From contig NZ_FNTF01000002.1 of NCBI RefSeq assembly GCF_900105495.1, positions 2,269,501 through 2,333,500 of the forward strand: a DNA stretch of 64,000 nucleotides, written 5' to 3'. The notes beneath the pieces were generated by a model. That model saw only the letters and a list, made by a program, of their open reading frames with translations. It did not search any database and had not been told where the DNA came from. This stretch comes from Pseudomonas frederiksbergensis (GTDB taxonomy: Bacteria > Pseudomonadota > Gammaproteobacteria > Pseudomonadales > Pseudomonadaceae). Of the stretch, positions 43,901 to 53,956 are shown one piece after another; the first letter of the stretch is position 1; each line of letters opens with the position of its first letter. The translations under genes were made by a program, and so were the position numbers.

Positions 43901-46511
43901 GGAGGGCAAAGCGTCCCTGAATGGTGAGTTGCAAGCGGTAGGGTTCGAGCAGGCATTCGTGGTGATACTCACGTTCGAAGGCCGATGCCGTCGCCGGCCC
44001 GCTGTAGGTGCTGCGTATCAGCGCTTCGTAGTGCTGCGCCAGATCGAGTTCCGGCACGAGGGCGCACAGGTACGACAGGGTGATGCCTTTGACCAGCGCA
44101 TTGCGCTCGGTATCGGAGCTGGCGGTGACTTCGACACGCATGAAGCTCAAGCGCTGCTTGATGCTGTCGTCGATGTTCAGCAGCGCCAGTTCATGGATCG
44201 ACAGTTTGCTGCGGCTTTGGCTGGCGACCCATACGGTTTTGGTCGGCGTTCCCGGTGCGCCTGGAGCCACGGTGAAGTGTTGTTCGGATGTCACTGCATC
44301 AGGCAGGTTCAATTGCACGGCGAAGCTGTGCAGGAGTGAGAAATCCTTGCGCAGCCGGGCATCGATGCGTTTGGCGGCGAAGTCACTGACCAGCGGCAAT
44401 GTGAGTTCGTGCAACGCGTGGGCGCGTTGCAAGGCTGGCACATAGCGTTCAATCAATGCATTGAGTTGCAAGCGTTCATCCGGTGATGCCTGGGTGAGCC
44501 ATTGGGGGAACTGGCGGGTCAATCGTGCGCTCAGGTTTTGCTCGACGATTTGTGCGAAAGCGAGGTCGCGGTTCTGGTGGCTGGGCACCTGCAGGGCGGT
44601 AAGCGTTTGCTCGCGTAACTGTCCCAGTGCGTTCGCGTGTTGTGCGGGTTGGGTACCGATGGGGTATTGCTGGCGGATCTCGGCTGCGCGGCGTTCGAAA
44701 GTCGCGACTTGTTGACGCAAGCTGTACTCGAAAGGGTCGGTGACGATCGGGGTCAGTTGCAACGCCGCGTGCTCGTCGGCGGCATGCAGTTTAAACAGGG
44801 AACGCTCCATTTCCCGGCGATTGGCGAACCGTTGCAAACCTCCGCCAGCACCGGTGCAGTAGAGCAACAGGCTTTGCGTTGAGGATGGGTCTTGCAGCGT
44901 CGCGGTGTCGGCGAAAACCAGCAGCCCCTCCAGCTCCTGACGCTGCGAAACGGTTTTAATGTCGCCGGTTTCGCTGACCGATAAGGTCACGAAGGCAGCG
45001 GCGCTCTGATCGGAGCGATCGGCGCTGGCAGGCGTTTTCAACACGGCTTCAAGCAGCTTGTGTTCGGCGGTATCGATCTGCTCCAGCTTGAGTTGGATGT
45101 TGGCCTCGGCTTGCAGGGCCTTGAGTCTCGCCTGATAGAGTGCGGTGTATTGAGTGTTGATCGTCGACGTATCGAAAACGCGCTCGCGTTCCAGCAGGGC
45201 GGATGCCGCGGTCATGGCGGCCTGCTCGGCCTCGTCCAGGGATGCAAACAGGGCCTTGAGCGCTGTCACCTGTGGATTGTCGAACGTCTCCTGATCGTGT
45301 TTTTTCAGCATGTTTTCGATGGCGCTGTATTGCTGCCTGAATGCGGCCTTGCGCACGAACAAAGAGAATTCGTGCCCGGGATTACCGAGCGGGAAGGAGG
45401 GGGCGAGCGCCTGATCGTCCTGCTCGTGTACCGGTGCGGGGAGGTCCGGCGCTTCGCTAAAGCCTCCTTTTGCGCGGCGTTGCGCGTCGACTTGATTGAC
45501 AGCGAGCAGTGCATAGGCCGCCTGTTCGGCAATGTCGTCGCCCAGGCCGGTGCATGCGCTTTCCAGTTGAATGGCATGCAAACGCTCCAGCAATTGGGCT
45601 GCACCGACCTCCAGCGGGGCACTCGGGTTGTGGTAGTCGACGACGCTGTGACCGTCAGTCGTGACACTCCAGGGGATTTCGTGTTGATGCCTGATCAGCC
45701 AACTGTCCAGCTCGCTGCGCTGACTGAAGTGCAACAGTGCAGGCCGGTGGGTGGGCAAATACAGCAACTGCTCGGTGGATTGTCCCCCGTAAAGACTGAT
45801 GCCCAGCACACCAGGAAGTTTGGCGAAACGATTGTCAGCGCGTTGCAGGGCCAACTGTTCGGCGATGACTCGCTGGCCTGCCACTTCGGATTTTCCGTCG
45901 ACAGGATCGAGGATCGCCAGCAGCGGCTTTAACTGCTCGGCACTTAACGCACCCTCGGCGAGGGCCAGTTGGCCTGCCGCGTCAACGTGTGTGCGGTACA
46001 ACCGGGCGGCCAGGTGCCGTCTGGATAATGGCGAGCCGTTGGCCCGTCCGTTCCAGTACGTGTTCCAGCCATCGGTCAGGCGTTGCTTCAGGCCCAGTGC
46101 CTTGAGTTGTTTGAGCAGCTCGCCGGCAGAGGTGGCGAAGTGTCGATGGCTGCGATCGATCCCCGTCACCCGACAGGTGGGGAGATGCCGCGGGTCCAGA
46201 TCCGGTTGTTGCAGCAGGAAGGCGCAGGCTTCTGTCAGGCTGCAACGGCGCGAAGAGCGCTCGGCGGTGGCCGGAAAAAACAGGCCGACCCGCTCGCCAT
46301 CCAGATCCAGTTGCTGCTTGAGCGTTTGCGTCAACAGGCTGTGAACGCTGGGGGAGGTCGCCATGAGCTTGAGCATTTGCTGCTGGCTGTCTCGCCAGCG
46401 CTGCGAGGCCTGGAGGAATAAATGTTCATTCTGCATCGCCGGGACGGTGGCGAGTGCGAGGCCAAAATCGCTGAGGGTGCTTGGGTCAGTGTCGTGATGT
46501 TGTTCGAGCAT
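40920..46511 (-). CDS. Giant dermonecrotic-toxin-like protein (DUF6543-type)
   Basis: 1863 aa from ATG 46511 (MLEQHHDTD); an ATG at 46583 would add 24 residues but has no ribosome binding site. It resembles the large Pseudomonas proteins with a dermonecrotic toxin N-terminal domain: repeated phrases such as LYGGQSTEQLLYLPTHRPALLHF (near 270) and GVTLLYLPDTPDGVFLRRYDSLEQARKALFDL (near 970), long helical stretches, and one hydrophobic segment (FTYLKMAIGVLPIIGTGVGLYDAW, near residue 1055) that may insert into membranes. No signal peptide, so secretion would need a dedicated system, none of which is encoded here. No catalytic motif was recognised in the C-terminal 400 residues. Two Ig-like module proteins follow on the same strand. 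The family call rests on remembered resemblance. Confidence 0.65.
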   Translation of the reverse strand: MLEQHHDTDPSTLSDFGLALATVPAMQNEHLFLQASQRWRDSQQQMLKLMATSPSVHSLLTQTLKQQLDLDGERVGLFFPATAERSSRRCSLTEACAFLLQQPDLDPRHLPTCRVTGIDRSHRHFATSAGELLKQLKALGLKQRLTDGWNTYWNGRANGSPLSRRHLAARLYRTHVDAAGQLALAEGALSAEQLKPLLAILDPVDGKSEVAGQRVIAEQLALQRADNRFAKLPGVLGISLYGGQSTEQLLYLPTHRPALLHFSQRSELDSWLIRHQHEIPWSVTTDGHSVVDYHNPSAPLEVGAAQLLERLHAIQLESACTGLGDDIAEQAAYALLAVNQVDAQRRAKGGFSEAPDLPAPVHEQDDQALAPSFPLGNPGHEFSLFVRKAAFRQQYSAIENMLKKHDQETFDNPQVTALKALFASLDEAEQAAMTAASALLERERVFDTSTINTQYTALYQARLKALQAEANIQLKLEQIDTAEHKLLEAVLKTPASADRSDQSAAAFVTLSVSETGDIKTVSQRQELEGLLVFADTATLQDPSSTQSLLLYCTGAGGGLQRFANRREMERSLFKLHAADEHAALQLTPIVTDPFEYSLRQQVATFERRAAEIRQQYPIGTQPAQHANALGQLREQTLTALQVPSHQNRDLAFAQIVEQNLSARLTRQFPQWLTQASPDERLQLNALIERYVPALQRAHALHELTLPLVSDFAAKRIDARLRKDFSLLHSFAVQLNLPDAVTSEQHFTVAPGAPGTPTKTVWVASQSRSKLSIHELALLNIDDSIKQRLSFMRVEVTASSDTERNALVKGITLSYLCALVPELDLAQHYEALIRSTYSGPATASAFEREYHHECLLEPYRLQLTIQGRFALLRGAINATEWQILNVAIEAATAQDWSANGQQIVLLPAFLSAGGKDTDYKSTTLSGITFIEEKTSGVTLLYLPDTPDGVFLRRYDSLEQARKALFDLCLGSEMANYLAERALDGQKANHLARITQALLKNFDGIIGVGRPWPKSTSLPAHLLHAEMGRLILAHRNTSRSNSELFLEQYAVKGEKVFTYLKMAIGVLPIIGTGVGLYDAWNSANQAVAAFRKGNHVQGMAEITMVLQALIDAGMDFLSGFSLRLSAIRTRTFHRQLSRMFRGTDASSTPLISAREARHIAARFAGYHYEKPVSLAGLQPGTDGVYRNVYRHADGDFIVRYGIIYKVELHDGAWRLSGTELKSYKQPVALDASGQWNTHFAVYGTAFNGGLAGGGGVQSYLANRLDPIWPTVIRERLPRWWVDRVFRRQQALTASTDARIEQLSTLSTRTNETLKRYQSSPPQTHMEQIKHLDAACLKEIELAKTAYLELEELLPLSHGNKRAGINDIKSRMAWVIVDRSLHRLRFGARRIAQHLEELDDFANQSDTLPNTDFKPLLSLLQQRKNARVGMVKALELIDATSAQIDEWSKRITNDAQRRVVATEKNKMAAALLPENRQYLKTGQYLQVVSRFDAVNDVSWFYLQTQMADARARIDRVLATQHCLHQVNARPAERTRILEDCLAAYDQFRKELTAWTASYPQHFDLTYVPLLLDGIEKTAERARQAIRQTSVPRPTGPIVKKIFETEQGQLLIGDVISGQDRFTLKGIDGYTENWLPGLHGKYRLQDNPLRISQQHAPTDVRPLLAEAKSRLNTQAAYQDKVEAYARQNMLPVDLEHMMLTEATELRLRASQIERLDPQAPLIGQLREKAAELTRKGQDLRIRHSLISQTPTEGYLDYLLKQGAVQVRKNGELTELARLKDGRRDFLQEYEVLDLTQTPTQPLWYAHFHYNKPQPRFDEFVKAHLKTAQQRHLGLQWQQKQAQTGAPVDSIWRGEIGRPLALQQVQNL

Positions 46512-46607
46512 GGTTTGCCTGGCTTTCAAAGTGGACGGTTGGCAGGCATTGAATGCGAAGGGGCTCGGGCGGTGGTGGTACATAGTTATCGCATTGACCG
46601 TTCAGCG

Positions 46608-46665
46608 AACTTCATCAAACTGTCACGTAACTGTGGCAGCGCGCTTGAACAAACTTCATCAGACT
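46608..46665. promoter_or_regulatory. 14-bp direct repeat pair in divergent promoter region
   Basis: AACTTCATCAAACT (46608-46621) and AACTTCATCAGACT (46652-46665) match at 13 of 14 positions and are 44 bp apart, about four helical turns, between the divergent toxin-like and hydrolase genes. A candidate binding-site pair for an unknown regulator. Confidence 0.4.
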
Positions 46666-46701
46666 CGCGCTCTACTGGAGTTCTGCGTTTCGGTGTTTTT
46701 C

Positions 46702-47736
46702 ATGCGTGCACGATTTTTTTCCACAGCGGTTTTCCTGGCCGCGCTGTTGTTCGGCCTGCCGTCCTTGGCGGCATCTCGTTGCGATATCAATGTTCCGACC
46801 GAACAGGTCGTTCTGGCACACGTGAGCCTGGCGTACCAGAGCATCGGCCGTGCCTCGGACCCTGCGTTGTTGTTGGTGATGGGCCTGGGAGGGCAGTTGA
46901 TTCACTGGCCGGATGAGGTGGTGGTCGCGCTGTGTCAGCAGGGTTTTCGGGTGATTCGCTATGACAATCGCGATGTCGGGCTCTCGACCTGGCGGCAAGT
47001 CCCCGCTGACGCCAACCTGACCTTCGAAGTGCTGCGCTACAAACTCGGTTTGCCGGTGTCGGCGCCGTACACCCTGACCGATATGGCGGATGATGCTTTT
47101 GGCTTGATGGATGCGTTGCACGTCGAGCAGTTTCACGTGCTGGGCGCGAGCATGGGCGGGATGATCGCCCAGCACATGGCTGCGATGGCGCCGCAACGGG
47201 TCGAGAGCCTGACCCTGATCATGACCAGTTCCGGGGCCGAAGGCTTGCCGGCGCCGAGTGCGGCGTTGGTGCAATTGTTGTCGCGCCGTGAGGCGCCTAA
47301 TCGCGAAGTGGCGCTGGAGCAACAGGCCGATTTGCTGGCGGCGCTGGGCAGCCCGACGGTGAGCGATGATCGGCAGGCATTGCTGCATCAGGCAGCGCAA
47401 TCCTATGACCGGGCGTTCAACCCCGAGGGCGTGAAGCGCCAGATCATGGCGATCCTCGCCGAACGCAGTCGTGTGGCGCTGCTCAATCAACTGCGCGTAC
47501 CGACGCTGGTGGTTCACGGCACTGCTGATCCGTTGCTGCCGGTCATGCACGGCGTGCACTTGGCGGCGCATATCCGCGGCAGTCAGTTGAAGCTGATTCC
47601 GGGGCTGGCGCATCGATTCCAGGACGCGTTCAAGGCGCCGTTACTGGCGGCGGTGTTGCCGTATTTGCAGGCCCACCGCGAAGATTCCTCGCATTGGGCG
47701 CAGATTGATCCGGTGGCTGAACCCAACCTTCTGTAA
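46702..47736 (+). CDS. Exported alpha/beta hydrolase
   Basis: 344 aa with a signal peptide ([25 protein letters not shown]). Alpha/beta hydrolase fold: oxyanion region [29 protein letters not shown], nucleophile elbow GASMGG, acid region [12 protein letters not shown] and catalytic His in PGLAHRFQD. The substrate is unknown (ester or lactone are typical). ATG 46702 was chosen for the signal peptide; the frame is open much further upstream without a better start. Divergent from the toxin-like gene, sharing a 190-bp region with direct repeats. Confidence 0.83.
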   Translation: MRARFFSTAVFLAALLFGLPSLAASRCDINVPTEQVVLAHVSLAYQSIGRASDPALLLVMGLGGQLIHWPDEVVVALCQQGFRVIRYDNRDVGLSTWRQVPADANLTFEVLRYKLGLPVSAPYTLTDMADDAFGLMDALHVEQFHVLGASMGGMIAQHMAAMAPQRVESLTLIMTSSGAEGLPAPSAALVQLLSRREAPNREVALEQQADLLAALGSPTVSDDRQALLHQAAQSYDRAFNPEGVKRQIMAILAERSRVALLNQLRVPTLVVHGTADPLLPVMHGVHLAAHIRGSQLKLIPGLAHRFQDAFKAPLLAAVLPYLQAHREDSSHWAQIDPVAEPNLL

Positions 47737-47799
47737 CAACCTGAATCCACTGTGAAGAGGGAGTGTCAGTTGGCGCTAATGTTGGCTGTAACACCGCTT

Positions 47800-47824
47800 T
47801 CGCGGGCCGGCTCGCTCCCACAGG
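47800..47824. repeat. Single REP half-element
   Basis: One arm of the GTGGGAGCGAGCC family (inverted: GGCTCGCTCCCACAGG at 47809-47824, preceded by CGCGGGCC) without a partner arm. Solo REP between convergent genes. Confidence 0.55.
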
Positions 47825-47836
47825 GGGGAAAGAACG

Positions 47837-48174
47837 TCAGGCTTGGAGGCGAACCCAGACAGTGACCAACACCGTAGCCGCCATCAACCAAGCCACCGCC
47901 GCCACCGCGAGCGAGGCCTCCAGCCGCATCCGGTCGACCATCACGTACAACGTCGCCAGGTAGATGAAGTAAGGAATGATCGACCACATCCCAAACACGA
48001 TGGTGGTCTTCAAATCCTCCAGCGAACGACCCTTGCCGACGATGTAATGCGCAATCAGCGCAAAGGTCGGAAACAGCGGCACCAATCCGGCGATGTAATA
48101 GTTTTTGGTCTTGGCCAGTGCCGCGAGGATCACCACCACGGCCGCGCCCAGGGTTGCCTTGAGGATCAGGTCCA

Positions 48175-48175
<1 letters not shown>
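47837..48175 (-). CDS. glpM: GlpM-family inner membrane protein
   Basis: 112 aa with four hydrophobic helices; ATLGAAVVVILAALAKTKNYYIAGLVPLFPTF and AHYIVGKGRSLEDL match the GlpM family first described next to the P. aeruginosa glycerol genes. Its exact role is unknown; it has been linked to membrane or alginate phenotypes. Here it is away from the glp cluster (58016-63151), and its ATG shares one base with the aauR stop (TGATG), so it is probably translated as the last gene of the aauS-aauR transcript. Confidence 0.82.
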
Positions 48176-49499
<1,324 letters not shown>

Positions 49500-49503
<4 letters not shown>

Positions 49504-51401
49504 ATTGGCTCGGCGTGAGTGGGGCTTACCAACGGTAAACTGAGGACGAAAGTGGTACCACCGCTGGCCGGGTGCTCGACACCCAAGTGCCCGCCGGTGG
49601 CGGCGGCCAGGCTGGCGGAAAGGGTCAGGCCCAGGCCCAGGCCCTGTTCGCCGGGTTTGGTGGTGAAGAACGGTTCGAACAAATGCTTGCGCGCTTCGGC
49701 GTCGATGCCGTGGCCGTTGTCGCGTACACGAAGGCGATATTTGCCATCGAACTCTTCGCCTTCGAGCCACAGTTCGGGCAGCGGTTGTGCCTGCATGGCG
49801 TCAATGGCATTGCCGATCAGGTTGACCAGAATCTGCTCCAGGCGGGTCTGGTCGATCTGCACCTGCAGATCGGCGAAGTCTCGGTGCAGTTGCAGATGCG
49901 CGTTTTCCACGCGAGCGCCGAGCAACTGCAAGGCTGCATCCACCGCTTTGCCGAGACTGGCCTGACCTTTGTCGTCGCCGCGGCGAGCGAACGAACGCAG
50001 GCTGGCGGTGATCCGGCCCATGCGGTCGATCAGTTCATTGATGGTCTTGAGGTTGGTGCTGGCCACATCCAGCTGACCGCGCTCCAGAAAGCGCACGGTA
50101 TTGCCGGACAAGGTTCGCAGTGCGGCCAGCGGCTGGTTCAATTCGTGGGCGATGCTGGTGGACATCTGGCCGATGGCCGCCAGTTTGCCGGCCTGGACCA
50201 GTTCATCCTGGGCGCGGCGCAACGTCTCTTCCGCTTGCCGGCGTTCACGGATCTGGCCCTTGAGCCGTTCGTTGCTGGCGCGCAGGTCGGTGGTACGTTC
50301 GGTAATCCGACGCTCCAGTTGATTGTTGGCTTCCTGCAAGGCTTCCCGGGCGGCGAGACGCGTGGCAATGACCTTGCGCCGCTCGTTCCAGGCGATCAGC
50401 AGGAACGCCACGAGGGCAAACGCCACCGCCACCAGAATCCCCTGATTGATCGCTTCGCGGCGCAAATCCTGCAGCGGTGTCAGCAGGGTAAAGTTCCATG
50501 GCGTGTCGCTCAGCGGACGGGTTTGCGAAAGGTAGCTGATGTCCTCTTCGTCTGATTTCACTTCGCTGTTGGCGGGGAAGGTCAGTTTTTCCTCGCCTTC
50601 GGCCAGTTGTTCACGGGCCAGCGGTTGCAGCTCGTTCAGCGGAAACCAGTAGTACTGCAGGCTACGGGCCAGTTTTTCCTTGGTTTCCTCGCTCAATGGC
50701 ACAACCGATTTAAGCCGCCGCGCCGGATCGCTGGAGAGAATGATGATGCCGTTCTCGTCGCTGACGAAGGCTTCCAGTCGCGCACGCTGCCAGCGTTCTT
50801 CCATGGCTTCGAGGCGGACCTTGACCACGGCGACGCCGATGATCTTGCCGTGCTCTTCCAGGCCATGAGCCAGGTAATAGCCGGGTTCGCCACTGGTGCT
50901 GCCAATGCCATAGAAGCGCCCCGGCTGACCGCGCACGGCATTCTGGAAATAGGCGCGAAAGGACAGGTCTTCGCCCAGGTAACTGTCGACATCGCGCCAG
51001 TTGCTGGTGGCCATGACACGACCGGTGGTGTCCATCACATAGATAGCCCGACTGCGGCTGCGCCGGTTCAGGCCTTCGAGGTATTCATTGACCGTCTGTC
51101 GGTGTTCCGGCGACGGGTCGGCCAACAGCTTCGAAACACTGGACTCGAGTTCCAGCAGGCTGGGCAGGTAGGTGTACTTGCTGATCTCGCTCTCGACGGC
51201 GCGGGCGTGCAGTTCCAGCTGACGCTGGCCGTTCTCGCTGAGGCTGCGAATCCCGTAGTGCTCACTGACCCAGAAGCCGAGGTAACCCAACCCGATCATC
51301 AGGGCGATGACCAGCGGCGGCAGGAACAAGTGGCGAATCAGACGGGGTTTCACGGCAAGTGATGGCGGCGCGGCGCGATAGAGATTTGGGTCGCATTTCA
51401 T
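49500..51401 (-). CDS. aauS: Sensor histidine kinase for acidic amino acids
   Basis: 633 aa, DctB-like. Two membrane helices (about 24-48 and 335-358) flank a periplasmic double-CACHE/PDC-type sensor domain (RAIYVMDTTGRVMATSNWRDVDSYLGEDLSFRAY is its typical strand pattern; positions about 115-150). Cytoplasmic part: coiled coil, H-box with STSIAHELNQPLAALRTL, NLIGNAIDAM, DNGHGID and FFTTKPGEQGLGLGL. Pairs with AauR by 4-nt overlap. ATG 51401 chosen over a GTG at 51404. Upstream of it lies a REPIN and then the end of aatP, all on the same strand. Confidence 0.88.
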
Positions 51402-51466
51402 CACAGATGCCTTGGGTCAACCAGTGTGGCAATGGGCTTGCGTCCTGGTTTGGTCGAGCGCAGAAC

Positions 51467-51602
51467 CTGTGGCGAGGGAGCTTGCTCCCGATCGGCTGCG
51501 AAGCAGTCGCAAACCCAGCCAACACGGTATGTCAGACACAACGTGCTGGTCGATGTTGTGGGTCGCTACGCAACCCAGCGGGAGCAAGCTCCCTCGCCAC
51601 AG
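51467..51602. repeat. REPIN, GTGGCGAGGGAGCTTGCTCCC variant
   Basis: Perfect 24-bp arms (51467-51490 and 51579-51602) around an 88-bp centre that contains GGCTGCGAAGCAGTCGC. A variant of the GGCGAGGGGGCTTGCCCCC family at 8908 and 59721. Lies between aatP and aauS and may separate or stabilise the transcripts. Confidence 0.82.
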
Positions 51603-51617
51603 AGTTCGGTGTGGTGC

Positions 51618-52352
51618 TTAGTGCTGCAGAATCTTGGCGAGGAAATGCTGCGTACGCTCGGCGCGGGCATTGATGTCGCCGAAGAACTCCTCTTTCTTGC
51701 AGTCTTCGATGATTTTGCCCTGGTCCATGAAGATCACCCGGTCCGCCACTTTACGGGCGAAGCCCATTTCGTGGGTCACGCACATCATGGTCATGCCTTC
51801 GTGGGCCAGTTGCACCATTACATCGAGTACTTCGTTGACCATTTCCGGGTCCAGCGCCGACGTCGGTTCGTCGAACAGCATGACGATCGGGTCCATCGCC
51901 AGCGCACGGGCAATCGCCACACGCTGTTGCTGGCCACCGGAAAGCTGGCCCGGGTGTTTGTGCGCGTGGGCAGACAACCCGACGCGCTCAAGCAGTTGCA
52001 GGCCTTTCTTGGTGGCTTCTTCCTTGCTGCGGCCCAACACCTTGATCTGCGCGATGGTCAGGTTTTCGGTGATGGTCAGGTGCGGGAACAGTTCGAAATG
52101 CTGGAACACCATGCCAACGCGCGAACGCAGTTTCGGCAGGTCGGTCTTCGGGTCGGCGATGGATGTGCCATCGACCACCACGTCGCCTTTCTGGAACGGT
52201 TCCAGGGCATTGACGCATTTGATCAGGGTGGATTTGCCGGAACCGGACGGCCCGCACACCACAATCACTTCGCCTTTTTTGACCTCGGTGCTGCAGTCAG
52301 TCAGTACCTGGAAGTCGCCATACCACTTGTTGACATTCTTGATAGAGATCAT
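51618..52352 (-). CDS. aatP: Acidic amino acid ABC transporter, ATP-binding subunit
   Basis: 244 aa, polar amino acid ATPase family: Walker [10 protein letters not shown] (34-42), Q-loop [15 protein letters not shown], signature [15 protein letters not shown], Walker [15 protein letters not shown] and H-loop [11 protein letters not shown]. Energises glutamate/aspartate import with AatQ and AatM. It overlaps aatM by 4 nt. It ends the aatJ-Q-M-P operon; the REPIN at 51467 and then aauS-aauR follow. Confidence 0.93.
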   Translation of the reverse strand: MISIKNVNKWYGDFQVLTDCSTEVKKGEVIVVCGPSGSGKSTLIKCVNALEPFQKGDVVVDGTSIADPKTDLPKLRSRVGMVFQHFELFPHLTITENLTIAQIKVLGRSKEEATKKGLQLLERVGLSAHAHKHPGQLSGGQQQRVAIARALAMDPIVMLFDEPTSALDPEMVNEVLDVMVQLAHEGMTMMCVTHEMGFARKVADRVIFMDQGKIIEDCKKEEFFGDINARAERTQHFLAKILQH

Positions 52353-53023
52353 ACGGCAAACCTTTTTTGCAGACGCTTGACCAGCAGCGAGGCGGCAAAG
52401 CTGATTGTGAAGTACGTGAGACCTGCAAAGATCAGGAACTCGTTGGAGCGACCGATGATGTCGCCACTGGCACGCGAGGCATTGAGGAAGTCCACCAGGC
52501 CAACCGCGTAGACCAGGGAGGTGTCCTGGAACAGGATGATGCTCTGTTGCAGCAACAGCGGGGTCATCTTGCGGAACGCTTGCGGCAGGATGATCAGCCG
52601 CATCATCTGGCCATACGTCATGCCCAGGGCTTGGGCAGCACCCATCTGACCCTTGGAAATCGACTGGACACCGGCCCGGACGATTTCGCAGAAGTACGCC
52701 GCTTCGAACATCATGAATGCCACGATGCAGGAGGCGAAGGCGCCGATCGGGGTGTCTTCGCCGGTGATCCAGCGCAGTACGAACGGCACCGCCAGGTAGA
52801 ACCAGGTGATTACCAGCAGCAGTGGAATCGAACGGAAATAGTTAACGTAGGCGCCGGCAATGTTCGACAGCAGCTTGCTGTGCGACAGGCGCATCAGCGC
52901 CAGGATCGTGCCAAGGATGATCCCGCCGACGACGCCCAGCGCCATCAGTTGCAGGGTCATGACCATGCCGTTCCACAAACCCGGCAGGGACGGGATGATG
53001 CCCGAGAAGTCGAATTCCATCAT
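52349..53023 (-). CDS. aatM: Acidic amino acid ABC transporter permease
   Basis: 224 aa, HisMQ-type permease with about five helices. Conserved ATPase-contact (EAA) loop [53 protein letters not shown] is typical of the GltK subfamily. Start ATG 53023 overlaps the aatQ stop by 4 nt; the next codon is also ATG. Forms the membrane channel with AatQ. Confidence 0.92.
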   Translation of the reverse strand: MMEFDFSGIIPSLPGLWNGMVMTLQLMALGVVGGIILGTILALMRLSHSKLLSNIAGAYVNYFRSIPLLLVITWFYLAVPFVLRWITGEDTPIGAFASCIVAFMMFEAAYFCEIVRAGVQSISKGQMGAAQALGMTYGQMMRLIILPQAFRKMTPLLLQQSIILFQDTSLVYAVGLVDFLNASRASGDIIGRSNEFLIFAGLTYFTISFAASLLVKRLQKRFAV

Positions 53024-53766
53024 TTACCCCCTACGGAGATCAGGCCCGGTACGGCGACTTTCTTCTCGACCATGCGCATCAGCAGCATCAGGCCCATGTT
53101 CAGGGTGAAGTAGATCAGCGTTGCCAGGGTGAAGGCTTCGAACAGGTTGGCGGAGAACTCGGCGGTCTGTTTAGTCTGCGCGAGCAATTCCATCAGGCCG
53201 ATCAGCGACGCCACGGAAGAGTTCTTGAACACGTTCAGGAATTCGGAGGTGAGCGGCGGAATGATGATCCGGTAAGCCTGGGGCAGCAGCACGTTCCAGT
53301 AGATTTGCGGCAGTTTGAAACCCATGGCGCGAGCGGCGGATTCCTGGCCGCGCGGCAGCGCCTGGATACCGGTGCGCACTTGTTCGCAAACACGAGCGGC
53401 GGTGAACAAGCCCAGGCAGACGACGACGCTGAGGTAAGCCGAGGTGGTCGGGTTCAGGTCCTGCTTGTACCAGTCTTGCAGGTTCTGAGGCAGCAGATCG
53501 GGTACCAGGAAGTACCAGATGAACAGCTGAACCAACAGCGGCACGTTACGGAAGAGTTCGACGTAGCAGGTCGCGATGCCCGATACGATGCGGTTAGGCA
53601 CGGTGCGCATGACGCCCAGAATCGAGCCCAGCAGCAGGGCGATGATCCAGGCCACGACGGCGATGGCAATGGTCCAGCCCAAACCGGCGACGTACCAGTC
53701 GAGATACGTCTCGCTGCCCACGCCGGTGGACTTGAAGAACACGCCCCAGTCCCAGTTGTAATTCAT
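53020..53766 (-). CDS. aatQ: Acidic amino acid ABC transporter permease
   Basis: 248 aa, GltJ-type permease: N-terminus MNYNWDWGVFF, YVELFRNVPLLVQLFIWYFLVPDLLP, and EAA loop GIQALPRGQESAARAMGFKLPQIYWNVLLPQAYRI (key residues EQVRTG, ARAMG, LPQA). Partner of AatM; both are needed for the pore. Separated from aatJ by 190 bp of non-coding DNA, which is likely to lower permease levels relative to the binding protein. GGGGAG lies upstream of the ATG. Confidence 0.92.
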   Translation of the reverse strand: MNYNWDWGVFFKSTGVGSETYLDWYVAGLGWTIAIAVVAWIIALLLGSILGVMRTVPNRIVSGIATCYVELFRNVPLLVQLFIWYFLVPDLLPQNLQDWYKQDLNPTTSAYLSVVVCLGLFTAARVCEQVRTGIQALPRGQESAARAMGFKLPQIYWNVLLPQAYRIIIPPLTSEFLNVFKNSSVASLIGLMELLAQTKQTAEFSANLFEAFTLATLIYFTLNMGLMLLMRMVEKKVAVPGLISVGGK

Positions 53767-53956
53767 TAGGGTCTCCCCTCAGATCGATCGATGTACAAGT
53801 GCCCGCCTGGGGAAGCTCCGTTCCCGCCCGATTGAAAACCGGGCACACACGAGCGGCTCGACAGCCACCGGTTCGAGTGTTTCCAAAAATGCCAGCAGGG
53901 AGTGACTATCCCCCGAAAGGGCAGAGGCCCTCTCAGGAGATAAGGTTAGTCAGAAA
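53767..53956 (-). other. aatJ-aatQ spacer with inverted repeats
   Basis: 190 bp between binding protein and first permease. On the minus strand it contains AGAGG-G-CCTCT close to the aatJ stop and CCCG-N9-CGGG further on. Such stem-loops after a binding-protein gene commonly protect the upstream mRNA or attenuate the permease genes. No ORF is apparent. Confidence 0.45.

Noticed and set aside
40920..46511. Possible Rhs/Tc toxin identity of the giant protein
   Set aside because: No YD repeats, no Rhs core DPxG motif and no TcA/TcB-type beta-barrel signature; resemblance is to DUF6543-type proteins instead.
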